Assembly: GCF_001112925.1 (NCBI RefSeq)
Contig: NZ_CPYD01000005.1
Span: 1 to 64,000, forward strand
Source: Yersinia nurmii
Lineage (GTDB): Bacteria > Pseudomonadota > Gammaproteobacteria > Enterobacterales > Enterobacteriaceae
Direction of reading: 5' to 3'
Length of the DNA: 64,000 bases
The translations under genes and the position numbers were made by a program. Under the pieces are notes generated by a model. It saw nothing but the letters and a program-made list of their open reading frames with translations, searched no databases and was not told the origin of the DNA. Shown in pieces: positions 8,523 through 17,204 of the stretch. Positions within the stretch are counted from its first letter, which is position 1. Each line of letters starts with the position of its first letter.

Positions 8523-10382
8523 TCAGGAAGATTGGGGTTTCGATTTATCCTCTACTTCACCCGTGTGCTTTCCTTCATCGGTTCCTTTCCAGCCATGGCG
8601 CTGGATGAGGGAAAGATGAGCGCGTTCTTCGGCAAGGCTTTCCGTCAGCATTTCGCTGGTTCGCTTATATACCGCAGCGCGGGACTGGGTATCGCTCTCC
8701 CCTTCCGCCATTTCCTGTACCATCTGGAGATTAAATCTGCGGAACAGATCCGCGCGCTCTCGCGCTTCATAACGGCCTAGGCCGAGTTTCTCCAACGCCA
8801 GGCGCCCGATTTTCAATGCACCTTCAAAGGTTTCACGCTCCGGTTGAGCAACGCCCGCGTGTTTAAGCTGAATGTAATGCTCTACGTCCCGCGCTCTGGC
8901 GATGATTGGCAAGTTTGGAAAATGCTCTTTCGCCATTTCCGTGAGCTGCATACTGGTTGCCGGATCGTCTATGGCATTGATCAACACTTCCGCTTTGGCC
9001 GCCCCCGCTGATTCCAGCAAATCCATACGTGTCGCATCCCCATAAAACACTTTCATCCCGAATTTCCGCAAGGTTTCGATATGCTCAGGATCGTGATCGA
9101 GTACCACGACCTTCACGCCGCTGGAAAGCAGCAAACGGCCGGCTATCTGCCCGAAACGACCAAATCCGGCAATAATGACTCGCGTCTGTTCTTCATCAAT
9201 TTCATCGGCTTCGCGCTCCGGCCCGTGGTCAGATTTCTCCATTCGCGCCAACAGCACCAGCAAAATCGGCGTAATCGCCATTGAAAGCGCCACGGCCAGA
9301 GTCAGGGATTTCACCCAGTCTGGCTCTAGCACATTCGCCATTTGCGCCGCACCGAAAACAACAAAGGCAAATTCACTCCCCTGTCCCAAAAATACGGCGA
9401 ACCAATAGCGCTGCTTACGAGGTACATTAAGCGGACGCGCAATGAACCACAGAACCGTCGTTTTGATGATCAGGAAGCCCGCCAGCAAAACAATAATTCG
9501 CAGCGGATTATCGATCAGCGTGCCAAAGTCGATCGACATCCCGACACCGATAAAAAATAACCCCAATAACAAACCTTTAAAGGGTTCAATATCACTCTCA
9601 AGCGCGTGTCGATACTCAGAGCTCGCCAGCAACACCCCGGCGAGAAAAGCGCCCATCGCCATAGATAGTCCGACTTCTTCCAGTAAGAGACCAAAGCCAA
9701 ATACCAAAAATAGCGCTACGGCACTGAAAACCTCGCGTAAACCAGAGCGAGCAACAAAACGCAGGGCCGGACGCGTAACATAGCGCCCCAACAGAATGAC
9801 TAACGTCAGCGTTCCGGCCACTTTCAGAGCAGAAAACGCGAAAGCGGTCAGAGTGGTGGATGATTCACTGGCAGCTAAAAGTGGGATCATCGCAACCAGA
9901 GGAATCGCCGCTATATCCTGAAATAACAATACGGAGAAAGCGCTGCGCCCCATCTGCGAAGCCATTAAATTTCGTTCATTCATTGCCTGTATCGCAATTG
10001 CCGTTGAGGAGAGCGCCAACGTTAACCCAATTAAACACGCAATTTGCCAACGCAGACCCAGCAACATGCAGAATAACCCGATAAGTGCGCCGCAGGCCGC
10101 CATCTGTAATGCTCCACCGCCAAACACGGATGCGCGCAAATTCCACAGTCGCTGCGGATCGAGTTCCAGACCAATAATAAACAGCATCAATACCACGCCT
10201 ATTTCGGCAAAATGGAGAATACTGTCAACATCAGTAACCAGCCGTAATCCCCACGGCCCAATAATACATCCGGCGATCAGATAGCCTAATACCGAGCCCA
10301 ATCCGAAACGCACCGCAATCGGTACGATCAACGCCGCTGCACCAAGATAAATCAGTGCCTGTATGAGCATATGGCTATCCAT
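8523..10382 (-). CDS. kefC: Glutathione-regulated potassium efflux transporter KefC
   Basis: A 619-residue inner-membrane K+/H+ antiporter gated by glutathione and its electrophile adducts, protecting cells from toxic electrophiles by acidifying the cytoplasm. The N-terminal CPA2 exchanger domain (about residues 1-380, some 12 membrane segments) carries the regulatory loop [12 protein letters not shown]. The C-terminal KTN domain has the nucleotide-binding motif [13 protein letters not shown] and [10 protein letters not shown]. Length is close to the E. coli protein. It overlaps kefF by 8 bases, so the two are translated from one message, KefF first. Confidence 0.96.
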   Translation of the reverse strand: MDSHMLIQALIYLGAAALIVPIAVRFGLGSVLGYLIAGCIIGPWGLRLVTDVDSILHFAEIGVVLMLFIIGLELDPQRLWNLRASVFGGGALQMAACGALIGLFCMLLGLRWQIACLIGLTLALSSTAIAIQAMNERNLMASQMGRSAFSVLLFQDIAAIPLVAMIPLLAASESSTTLTAFAFSALKVAGTLTLVILLGRYVTRPALRFVARSGLREVFSAVALFLVFGFGLLLEEVGLSMAMGAFLAGVLLASSEYRHALESDIEPFKGLLLGLFFIGVGMSIDFGTLIDNPLRIIVLLAGFLIIKTTVLWFIARPLNVPRKQRYWFAVFLGQGSEFAFVVFGAAQMANVLEPDWVKSLTLAVALSMAITPILLVLLARMEKSDHGPEREADEIDEEQTRVIIAGFGRFGQIAGRLLLSSGVKVVVLDHDPEHIETLRKFGMKVFYGDATRMDLLESAGAAKAEVLINAIDDPATSMQLTEMAKEHFPNLPIIARARDVEHYIQLKHAGVAQPERETFEGALKIGRLALEKLGLGRYEARERADLFRRFNLQMVQEMAEGESDTQSRAAVYKRTSEMLTESLAEERAHLSLIQRHGWKGTDEGKHTGEVEDKSKPQSS

Positions 10383-10905
10383 AAAACGTCTCCTTCCATT
10401 CCATCAGACGGTGTTTGTAATGACGCGCCTGAGCCTGAAGCGTTTCATCATCACAAATAAAAGTATTGTGCATGGCGAAAGGCGGTAACCATTTCAGACC
10501 GCAATACAGTGCCGTAGCCTGAAACGGCTGAGCAAGCGCCTCAAAGCCGGGATGACTCCCCATGTCAAAATGGTTTTCGCCACCGCCGGTAGTGACCGCC
10601 CACAACAAATTTTTTCCACGTAACGCCGTACCACCGTGACCATAAGCCCAGCCATGAGCCAAGACTTTGTCCATCCATAGCTTAAGCAGTGGCGGCATGC
10701 TGTACCACTGCATCGGATGCTGCCAGATAATGAGATCGGCACGAGATAAAGCGGCCTGTTCGGCGGCAACATCAATATTGAAATCGGGATAGAGTTGATA
10801 AAGAGAGCGAATTTCTACACCTTCGAGAGTCCCTGCCTGCTCTATCATGCGTTTGTTCGCATGAGAATGCTGCGGATAAGGATGAGCATATATAATTAAA
10901 ATCAT
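10375..10905 (-). CDS. kefF: KefF ancillary NAD(P)H oxidoreductase of KefC
   Basis: A 176-residue flavodoxin-fold quinone oxidoreductase that binds KefC and is required for its full activity. The N-terminus [18 protein letters not shown] is the FMN-binding loop region. [19 protein letters not shown] and the [11 protein letters not shown] segment are typical of the MdaB/KefF/KefG group. Its stop overlaps the start of kefC. It is the first gene of the pair. Confidence 0.95.
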   Translation of the reverse strand: MILIIYAHPYPQHSHANKRMIEQAGTLEGVEIRSLYQLYPDFNIDVAAEQAALSRADLIIWQHPMQWYSMPPLLKLWMDKVLAHGWAYGHGGTALRGKNLLWAVTTGGGENHFDMGSHPGFEALAQPFQATALYCGLKWLPPFAMHNTFICDDETLQAQARHYKHRLMEWKETFYG

Positions 10906-11638
10906 GTCTTTTCCAAAAAATATTAACGCACTTAATTATTACTATTAAGATAGCCTGTTTTACCAAAACGCTTTATTCGATATTAATATCCATTTATATC
11001 AAACAATTACATTATTGACTTTACCCTTTATCAACAATGGCATAACTGCGAGACTCCTAGCTTATAAGTGCTCACGTAATCAATTATAGGTATATGCCGT
11101 CTTGAATCCCTTCCCTTAGCAAGTGAATCTCTGTGATATAGCATTCTTTAGCGATACATCCTTAGCCTGTTGCACATTTCCTGCGTTCTATCAGGAGACC
11201 TGAACGCCTCTTGTTTAGCGAGGCTTAACAGTTAATCTCTACTCAATAGACCCGGTGCATTAATATGAAGCAGGAATGTTAATTGCCCAATTTATTAGTT
11301 AGTAAATTAAACCAATATTAAACAGTAAAGCTAATTCTTACTCATAACAATCACAAGAAAATTGGGAAAATGAGAAAAATCTGATGAAAACAAATAGGGA
11401 TGTACAACGAAAATGCAAAGATAAATTTTCTAACTAACTGGTTTAATGATGAAAATCAATTTTAAAAAAAAGAAAACTATAATACCCAAGACTACAATAA
11501 CAAAAGAACAGAAAAAACTACCAATCACACGTTTTGTTACTTCGTTCAAAAAATAAAGCTCAAGTATAATTTAGCATGTTAATTAATCACCTCATGAATT
11601 ATCATTCTTATCTAATAAATAACTCACTCATATGGAGA
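10906..11638. other. AT-rich intergenic region at the left border of the toxin island
   Basis: About 730 bases without a believable gene. Composition changes from near-average at the kefF side to very AT-rich by about 11270. This shift and the unrelated genes beyond mark the likely left edge of horizontally acquired DNA. I see no tRNA gene, integrase or direct repeat that would define an attachment site. Confidence 0.45.
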
Positions 11639-11647
11639 ATGATGATA

Positions 11648-12031
11648 ATGAAGGTCTTGTTTATCGATGGAGCACAAAAGTCATTGCATTATGATAATAA
11701 GAAGATCGTACTGACAGAAAAGGAATTTTTGATGCTACAGTTCCTGCTCAATCGCAGGAAAAGTAATAGTATTCCTATAAATGAAATCGTCACTCACGTT
11801 TGGAAAGGTAGAGAGAGTATTATCGGTAAAGGTAACGTCTCGCAGCTGGCCTACCGTTTAAGGAGTAAACTATCAACCATAGGTGAGGTCATTCAGATAT
11901 CTATCTCAATGAACAATGGCGGAAATTGCAAAGTCCAACGAAACATCGTAACAATTATTGCAAGTAATAATGGGATCATGTGCTTCCTGGTCAAATGTCT
12001 ACTGAACATTAAGGAAAACAACTCAATATAA
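11648..12031 (+). CDS. Small winged-helix transcriptional regulator (OmpR/ToxR type)
   Basis: A stand-alone Trans_reg_C winged helix. KIVLTEKEFLMLQFLLNRR matches the LT.kE..lL motif, NEIVTHVWKGRESIIGKGNVSQLAYRLRSKL carries the recognition helix, and IQISISMNN stands where the beta wing should be. After that the sequence (GGNCKVQRNIVTII...) no longer looks like the normal wing, so the C-terminus may be altered by a frameshift. I chose ATG 11648 because GGAGA lies about 9 bases upstream and the fold starts there. In-frame ATGs at 11576, 11639 and 11642 are alternatives. There is no receiver or membrane domain. Its position before lysis and toxin genes suggests it controls them. Confidence 0.7.
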   Translation: MKVLFIDGAQKSLHYDNKKIVLTEKEFLMLQFLLNRRKSNSIPINEIVTHVWKGRESIIGKGNVSQLAYRLRSKLSTIGEVIQISISMNNGGNCKVQRNIVTIIASNNGIMCFLVKCLLNIKENNSI

Positions 12032-12437
12032 TTAGGATTAGCCTTAATATAAGCAAACCAGAAACTCTGACAGCATAATAAAATAGAATATAATCCGAAA
12101 TAATTCAGCATCACAAACTGGATAAAATTAAAGAATCGTAAATAACTTGAACAGAGCAGAAGCAACAATTTATTATTTATAAAAAATTAAATCATTGAGT
12201 ATCAATCGATAATGAAAAAAAACAGCACTCAACTTATCCAAACGGATCGAGTAAACACAGCAAATTAATTACCTCACCCTCTATGGACTTAATTATTACT
12301 TAGTTCATACGAGAGATGAAATTAACTACCATAGTTGCGAGTTAAGATGATTAATTACACTGTTTTTTATGATAATACAGAGCGAATAGGTATTATCAGC
12401 TAGCCATTAACACTGGCAAATGAATGGAGATAACCAT
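12032..12437. other. AT-rich intergenic region before the holin gene
   Basis: About 400 bases, very AT-rich, no credible gene on either strand. It should contain the holin promoter. I cannot pick one site with confidence because TATAAT-like hexamers are frequent. Confidence 0.4.
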
Positions 12438-12743
12438 ATGTCACTAAAGTCCCCGGCAGAAACACAGATTATTACATGGATAATTATCGGCATTTTTTCT
12501 GCCTGGGGAGGTTTAGTACGATACCTAATGGACAGACAAAACACTCGCAGTAAATGGAGTTGGATGGGTGTCATCAGCCAAATAACGATATCAAGCTTCA
12601 CCGGTTTATTAGGCGGATTATTAAGTTTTGAAAGCGGCGCCAGCCATTACATGACATTCATATTTTCTGGTTTATTCGGCACAATGGGCAGCACGGCTTT
12701 GAGCTACTTATGGCGCCGTTTCTCTCATTCGTCAGGGAGGTAA
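12438..12743 (+). CDS. LydA-type phage holin
   Basis: A 101-residue small membrane protein resembling the phage P1 LydA holin family. Holins form lesions in the inner membrane that let murein hydrolases or other cargo pass. Membrane segments are seen at IITWIIIGIFSAWGGLVRYL, ISQITISSFTGLLGGLLSF and YMTFIFSGLFGTMGSTALSYL, with a charged tail RRFSHSSGR. I start at ATG 12438 because GGAG lies eight bases upstream; the upstream ATG at 12420 lacks one. No other phage genes surround it apart from the spanin-like gene, which points to a domesticated lysis cassette beside the toxins. Confidence 0.75.
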   Translation: MSLKSPAETQIITWIIIGIFSAWGGLVRYLMDRQNTRSKWSWMGVISQITISSFTGLLGGLLSFESGASHYMTFIFSGLFGTMGSTALSYLWRRFSHSSGR

Positions 12744-12852
12744 CATGGCTTATTTTATACGGAACCATACCAACCGACAGAACTAACCCATAGTGAGTCC
12801 CCAATACGTCTAAGTTGTTACTCGGTATTTTAACTTTCACAAAGAGCTACTC

Positions 12853-13143
12853 ATGACATTTTTACTCCCAACGATATACAACATCGTAATAGTATTGTTC
12901 GTCTTGCTCATCAGCGTACTTCTGGTTCGCTATCAGCAGAGAACTTGTAACCAGGCTCAACGGGATAATCAACAGCTAAAAGCGCAGAATGATTTATTGA
13001 ATGCCCGGTTATTACAGCTGAAAAGCCAGGCTGAAGATTTAGCCTCGGATATAACCAGACAAACGCAATATAAAACACAAGCGGAAAAGAAAAATGCACT
13101 GTTACGGGAACAATCACATGCTATTCGGATGAAAACCCCCTAA
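12853..13143 (+). CDS. Spanin-like / LysB-like membrane coiled-coil protein
   Basis: A 96-residue protein with one N-terminal membrane helix (IYNIVIVLFVLLISVLLV, about residues 8-25) and a long periplasmic coiled coil rich in Gln, Lys and Leu. This is the architecture of inner-membrane spanins (Rz) and of P2 LysB. It ends ALLREQSHAIRMKTP, shorter than usual for LysB or Rz, so the C-terminal part that meets an outer-membrane partner may be missing. I found no overlapping lipoprotein frame (Rz1/LysC) and no endolysin beside it. Family assignment rests on architecture and neighbourhood. Confidence 0.55.
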   Translation: MTFLLPTIYNIVIVLFVLLISVLLVRYQQRTCNQAQRDNQQLKAQNDLLNARLLQLKSQAEDLASDITRQTQYKTQAEKKNALLREQSHAIRMKTP

Positions 13144-13681
13144 GCTGCTCGGATTATCCTAACACAGCTATTCGGCTAACATGCGCTCCCACAGAGTCAG
13201 AATCACTCTCCGATAAAAATTATCCCGCATAATCTCTAAGAGAGAGCCACCTGTATGATATTGAACGCAGGAAGATTATCCAGACTAAAATCGCCCCAAC
13301 ATTTAACCAAGTTCCAAGTAGTCTTCATTAATGAATGAGGTATACTTTCAGAAACACACCTCTGTTACTGACTTTATTCAACGTCATTAACCGCTTCTCC
13401 TCCTTTCCTTGTATTGTCCCTGCCGCAGTCTGAAAACAGCACCATAAATTTAGCTCATCGAATCAAGACACTGTTATTTAACCAATTAAATAAATTATAA
13501 GTTAATAAATATGAGAAAATAAGCACCGCATTGAAAATATAAAAGAAAATAAACATCGCCGTCATCACTTAGCAAACAAAATACGAATGGGTTAATTAAG
13601 ATAAAAAAAGAGAAGTAACGATATCATCAATTATAACCCGGTATTGATTTCTTAATCAGTGAATTATTGAATAGTCTTTTC
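13144..13681. other. AT-rich intergenic region before pirA
   Basis: About 540 bases without a credible gene. Composition becomes strongly AT-rich toward pirA. It separates the lysis-type genes from the toxin pair and should hold the toxin promoter. Confidence 0.4.
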
Positions 13682-13703
13682 ATACCAACAAATCGGTTGG
13701 TAT
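13682..13703 (+). promoter_or_regulatory. Hairpin/palindrome just upstream of the pirA ribosome-binding site
   Basis: ATACCAAC (13682-13689) and GTTGGTAT (13696-13703) are perfect complements around a six-base loop, ending about 17 bases before the pirA ATG and just before its AAAAAGGA ribosome-binding site. It could be an operator or an mRNA structure that controls toxin translation. Confidence 0.5.
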
Positions 13704-13720
13704 AAAAAAGGATAAAAAAT

Positions 13721-14134
13721 ATGAACAAGGTAACCATCACGATTAATACAGAATCAAATACAGTTGAAGTAGAAAACCCAACTGAAATTTATAAAACTGA
13801 AACAGCGGCTCTAATCTCCGCCCCCTTCAGAGCAAGGGTCGCAGCCGAGGTTGCTCCAAACTCCAGCACTGAGGTCTTCTATCAAAGCACGCCCATTATT
13901 CCAGAAAGCCGCAGGAATATAATTATCACTAATGATGGCGCAGCAAACCTTATTACTGCCGAGTATTATTGGTCGCATAGTTTTACGAGCCAATGGTTCC
14001 TTTATACATCCGTTGAGGTGAGTGTCGGTGAATCTAAGTTACTACAGTCGCCATCGAACTCACTATATTACAGCAAAGTGGTATTGGTAAATAAAACCAG
14101 CCGAAAAGCGTACGTTACTGCGGAGGAGAAATAA
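13721..14134 (+). CDS. pirA: PirA-family subunit of a binary insecticidal toxin
   Basis: A 137-residue protein matching the PirA family (Photorhabdus insect-related toxin; also the shrimp toxin PirA of Vibrio parahaemolyticus). Alignment by eye to the Vibrio protein: TPIIPE (57-62), NIIITNDG, EYYW (81-84), then LLQSPSNSLYYSKVVLVN (97-114) and SRKAYVT, in the same order and spacing as in the family. PirA resembles the C-terminal, sugar-binding-like domain III of Cry toxins and acts together with PirB. There is no signal peptide, so release needs lysis or a dedicated route. The N-terminus is longer than in Vibrio PirA (111 residues). Confidence 0.88.
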   Translation: MNKVTITINTESNTVEVENPTEIYKTETAALISAPFRARVAAEVAPNSSTEVFYQSTPIIPESRRNIIITNDGAANLITAEYYWSHSFTSQWFLYTSVEVSVGESKLLQSPSNSLYYSKVVLVNKTSRKAYVTAEEK

Positions 14135-14344
14135 AACCAGCGTTGAATAGACGGATTGTACATCTTCTATCGCAGGAAAATAAAAACAGCCTAAAGAATC
14201 TCATCTCCACGTAAGTGAAGAACCAGAGTTTTACAACAAAATCTGAATTTCGGTTCAAACCGGAGTGAGACTCTTTATGGCTAAAAAATAAGATTTGAAT
14301 ACTCAATCTGATTTTCATAAGTCATTAAATAAAAGGTAAGTTAA
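14135..14344. other. Spacer between pirA and pirB
   Basis: About 210 bases, AT-rich, with small inverted repeats (CGGTT..AACCG near 14255) but no coding frame. The pirB ribosome-binding site AAAGGTAAG lies at its end. The gap is long enough to hold a separate promoter. Confidence 0.4.
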
Positions 14345-15595
14345 ATGAATAACCTTACAGAGTATAACAATACCGCTAGTCTGATTCCTTACCATGTTTA
14401 TGCTACCTCGGCCTACGAGTTTGACTGGGATTCTTCAGCTATCCTCAAGCAAGCGATAATTAAAGGTATCTCTTTCATTCCTTACGTTGGAGATTATCTG
14501 TCCTCAATTATCGATTTCTTCTGGAAAGATCAAGAGCGCGATATTTGGCAGGAAATTCTGAGCCGGGTGCAACAGCTTATTGAGGAAAATGTCCTTAAAG
14601 CGATTCAGGGTATCTTATTGGGCGATATCGCAGAGCTTAAAGGCAAGATTGCATCCGTCATCTCCGCGCTACAGGATCATCCCGGGACGCCAGAAGCGAA
14701 AAGCTTATATATGAGTGTCTCTGTGCATTTAGACAGCGTACAGCGCAAGTTCACTACCTTTGATCACAAAACCAATTACCATATTCTTTCCATGTATTCG
14801 ACGACTGCTCTGATGCAAATCATGTACTGGACTATGGGTATCGAGCGTAAAGATGAGATTGGATTAAACAACAATGAGGTTGGGCAACTTCAGCGAAACA
14901 TTGATCAGCTGGTAAAGCATGTTGAAGATTATATCCAGGGTATTTACGATGCAGAGCTAGATATTCAATACAACGACTCTTCCCCCAATACAGTGGCAAA
15001 TAATGTCATGTACGCCCACGGTTATTGCAGAGTACATGGTCTGGAATATACAGAGATCATTCAAAACGTTCAAAAAAATGGCAGTAACACGGAAGGTCTG
15101 TATTTAAAAACGCTGTGTTACTCCACCTTCTTTGGCTGGCCAACCAGTCAGGCTCGAATTTTAGCGTTAAAAGATGAAATTAATATGCCGGAACCATTCA
15201 AACCAAGCCTAGTGAATAGTCGCATAAACCAGATTAAATCGCTAAAAGGCTATATCCAGCGAATTGGCGGAGCTTTGCGAGTCGGCGGATTCGAAATTAT
15301 CTTTGCAAACGGTAATAGATACCAACAGGGTACGGTTACCGGTGAATCCAGCTCAATTGAGCTTAATGGAAGTCTGATTAATACTCTGGAAACTTGGGGG
15401 AATGGAGCTATCGATGAGGCTAAGTTTACCTTAAGCGATGGACGAACCTTTACTGTCGGACAGCGCTATTCAACTAACTACCGAAAATTCGCCCTTGATG
15501 GTCACTATATTTCTGGCATTTTTGTTTCCAGCGATCGAAAAGAACTGGCCGGTCAGGCCGCGAACATTTGTGTTTCCTATCACCAAAAACAATAA
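14345..15595 (+). CDS. pirB: PirB-family, Cry-like subunit of a binary insecticidal toxin
   Basis: A 416-residue protein of the PirB family, related to delta-endotoxin domains I and II and the main killing partner of PirA. The N-terminal helical bundle contains ISFIPYVGDYLSSIIDFFW (43-60) and DIWQEILSRVQQLIEENVL, matching the family's IPYAGG...W and NIWEQLRDRIQDLVDES regions. The C-terminal beta domain carries AIDEAKFTLSDGRTFTVGQ, FALDGHYISGIF and a final VSYH, as in Vibrio and Photorhabdus PirB. Length is typical. There is no signal peptide. With pirA upstream, this is a complete toxin pair with no visible frame damage. Confidence 0.9.
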   Translation: MNNLTEYNNTASLIPYHVYATSAYEFDWDSSAILKQAIIKGISFIPYVGDYLSSIIDFFWKDQERDIWQEILSRVQQLIEENVLKAIQGILLGDIAELKGKIASVISALQDHPGTPEAKSLYMSVSVHLDSVQRKFTTFDHKTNYHILSMYSTTALMQIMYWTMGIERKDEIGLNNNEVGQLQRNIDQLVKHVEDYIQGIYDAELDIQYNDSSPNTVANNVMYAHGYCRVHGLEYTEIIQNVQKNGSNTEGLYLKTLCYSTFFGWPTSQARILALKDEINMPEPFKPSLVNSRINQIKSLKGYIQRIGGALRVGGFEIIFANGNRYQQGTVTGESSSIELNGSLINTLETWGNGAIDEAKFTLSDGRTFTVGQRYSTNYRKFALDGHYISGIFVSSDRKELAGQAANICVSYHQKQ

Positions 15596-15657
15596 ATTCA
15601 TGAATATAGAGATTACTTTGTCTCTATTTAATACTAATAATAAAAAGGAAATAAAAA

Positions 15658-16938
15658 ATGAATAAAATACCTCTGGCTTTATTTTTATCTGTTTTTTGCA
15701 TTTCATCCTATGCAAAAAATGATGTGAGTTCAATCTCAAGAACCAGTATTCCACCTGAAAAGAACATGCAGAAATCACTCAATAAGAGTGAAACTTACAC
15801 ATATATAAAGTGCGCCTACCGGAAAAACAAAGATAAAGAATTTGACGCCACCTCATCCTGGGAATGGGGCCGTGCAGGTAATTCATCCAATGATTATGCA
15901 ACCGTTAGTGGCCATTGGTATTCCAGCGCTATTTTAGCCAATATGTTTTATACGAAATCAACCCATCAGGAAATCAAAGACGTTTGTATTAATACATTAA
16001 ATAAGAAAGATATTAGCTTTACCGACCTTATCCCTTATGCGTCAGATTATACTTTGTCTTATTACTATTCATTCTGGAATGAAGGAGACAAAATTCCGAC
16101 AATTGATATTGGTAAAACTAAACTAGACAGAATGGTTGTCTTTGGTGACAGTCTATCAGATACGATCAATGTCTATAATGGATCCTACGGAACTGTGCCT
16201 AACAGTAATACTTGGTATTTAGGGCACTTCTCAAATGGATTGGTTTGGCATGAGTATCTGAGCAAGAAACACATTAAAGTCCCTAGCTACACTTGGGCAA
16301 CAGGTAACGCGGAGAGCGGCAGCGGTCTTCTATTCTCAGGATTTGGGCAACAGCTGGACTCCTTTGAGTCCTATATAAAAAAATCTGATGGGTATAATAT
16401 CGGTAAAACTCTTTTTCTGGCTTTATTTGGTGGCAATGATTTCATTACAGGTAGCAAGTCACCTGATGACATCATTAATAACTATAAAAATGATTTAGTC
16501 CGACTGAAGAATCTAGGCGCGAAGCAGATTGCGGTATTCAGTTTACCCGATTTTTCTACTGTCCCTGCGGTTAAAGGCTGGAGTCAATCTGAAAAAGATA
16601 AGTTGAAAAATAAATCTATCGAGTTCAACGCTAAGCTAAACACATTAATAAACTCACTGAAATCGACATATCCTGATGTTAAATGGATTATGCCAAATCT
16701 AAATGCGGCATTTGAAAATATCATCAAAAACCCTGAAAAATTTGGCTATGTTAACTCGAAAGACACCTGCTTAAATTTAAGAGACTCAAGTCTCGATTAT
16801 ATTGCCGGTGCTTCACCACGAGCCGAATGTAAGAATAGCAATGGCGCTTTTGTTTTCTGGGATAATATGCACCCGACCACGAAAACACATGAAAATATCA
16901 GTGACATTTTGGCGAATGAAATCAAACTGGCGCTGTAA
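15658..16938 (+). CDS. Secreted GDSL (SGNH) lipase, thermolabile-hemolysin / PlaA type
   Basis: A 426-residue exported hydrolase, probably a lysophospholipase or glycerophospholipid-cholesterol acyltransferase-like enzyme. The signal peptide covers about residues 1-19 (ending SSYA). Block I is VFGDSLSD (161-168, nucleophile Ser165), the block with GGND is at 258-261, and the catalytic DNMH is at 402-405. An extra N-terminal domain of about 150 residues before block I is typical of the Vibrio thermolabile hemolysin group. The ribosome-binding site is AAAAAGGAA. It starts 62 bases after pirB and ends before a strong terminator, so it probably belongs to the toxin transcript. Substrate cannot be read from sequence. 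Confidence 0.85.
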   Translation: MNKIPLALFLSVFCISSYAKNDVSSISRTSIPPEKNMQKSLNKSETYTYIKCAYRKNKDKEFDATSSWEWGRAGNSSNDYATVSGHWYSSAILANMFYTKSTHQEIKDVCINTLNKKDISFTDLIPYASDYTLSYYYSFWNEGDKIPTIDIGKTKLDRMVVFGDSLSDTINVYNGSYGTVPNSNTWYLGHFSNGLVWHEYLSKKHIKVPSYTWATGNAESGSGLLFSGFGQQLDSFESYIKKSDGYNIGKTLFLALFGGNDFITGSKSPDDIINNYKNDLVRLKNLGAKQIAVFSLPDFSTVPAVKGWSQSEKDKLKNKSIEFNAKLNTLINSLKSTYPDVKWIMPNLNAAFENIIKNPEKFGYVNSKDTCLNLRDSSLDYIAGASPRAECKNSNGAFVFWDNMHPTTKTHENISDILANEIKLAL

Positions 16939-16976
16939 TGCCTTAGTCTGTATCCGATAATCGTCATGCAAAGTAC

Positions 16977-17010
16977 GCGTATATCTACGGCTGTAGGTAT
17001 ACGCTTTTTT
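16977..17010 (+). terminator. Rho-independent terminator of the toxin/lipase transcript
   Basis: GCGTATA (16977-16983) pairs with TATACGC (16998-17004), extended inward by CTAC/GTAG, followed directly by TTTTTT. It lies 39 bases after the lipase stop and marks a clean right end of the toxin unit. Confidence 0.85.
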
Positions 17011-17204
17011 ACAGCCATTATTTCTCGCCGCTGTTCTTTCTCATCGTTACTGTTTCCCATTGCGATTTTTTCTCTGCGACTTTTTAACCGTCATTTGCTT
17101 TTATTAGCCTTGCTAATATTTCGCTCTCTCAATGCAAAGACGCAGCGCAATCTGCCTTGGATCTTATCCACTCAACGAGCAATCTATTAGATCAAAAGTT
17201 GGGG
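17011..17204. other. Intergenic, no gene seen
   Basis: Pyrimidine-rich sequence between the toxin terminator and the fecE relic. No credible gene or site found. Confidence 0.35.

Noticed and set aside
9442..9783. Open frames on the plus strand opposite kefC
   Set aside because: Antisense shadows of a conserved membrane-protein gene, biased toward Arg/Ser/Thr/Pro, without start signals.
11576..13143. Whole prophage at the holin/spanin genes
   Set aside because: No integrase, capsid, tail, terminase or replication genes; the lysis-type genes stand alone beside toxins.
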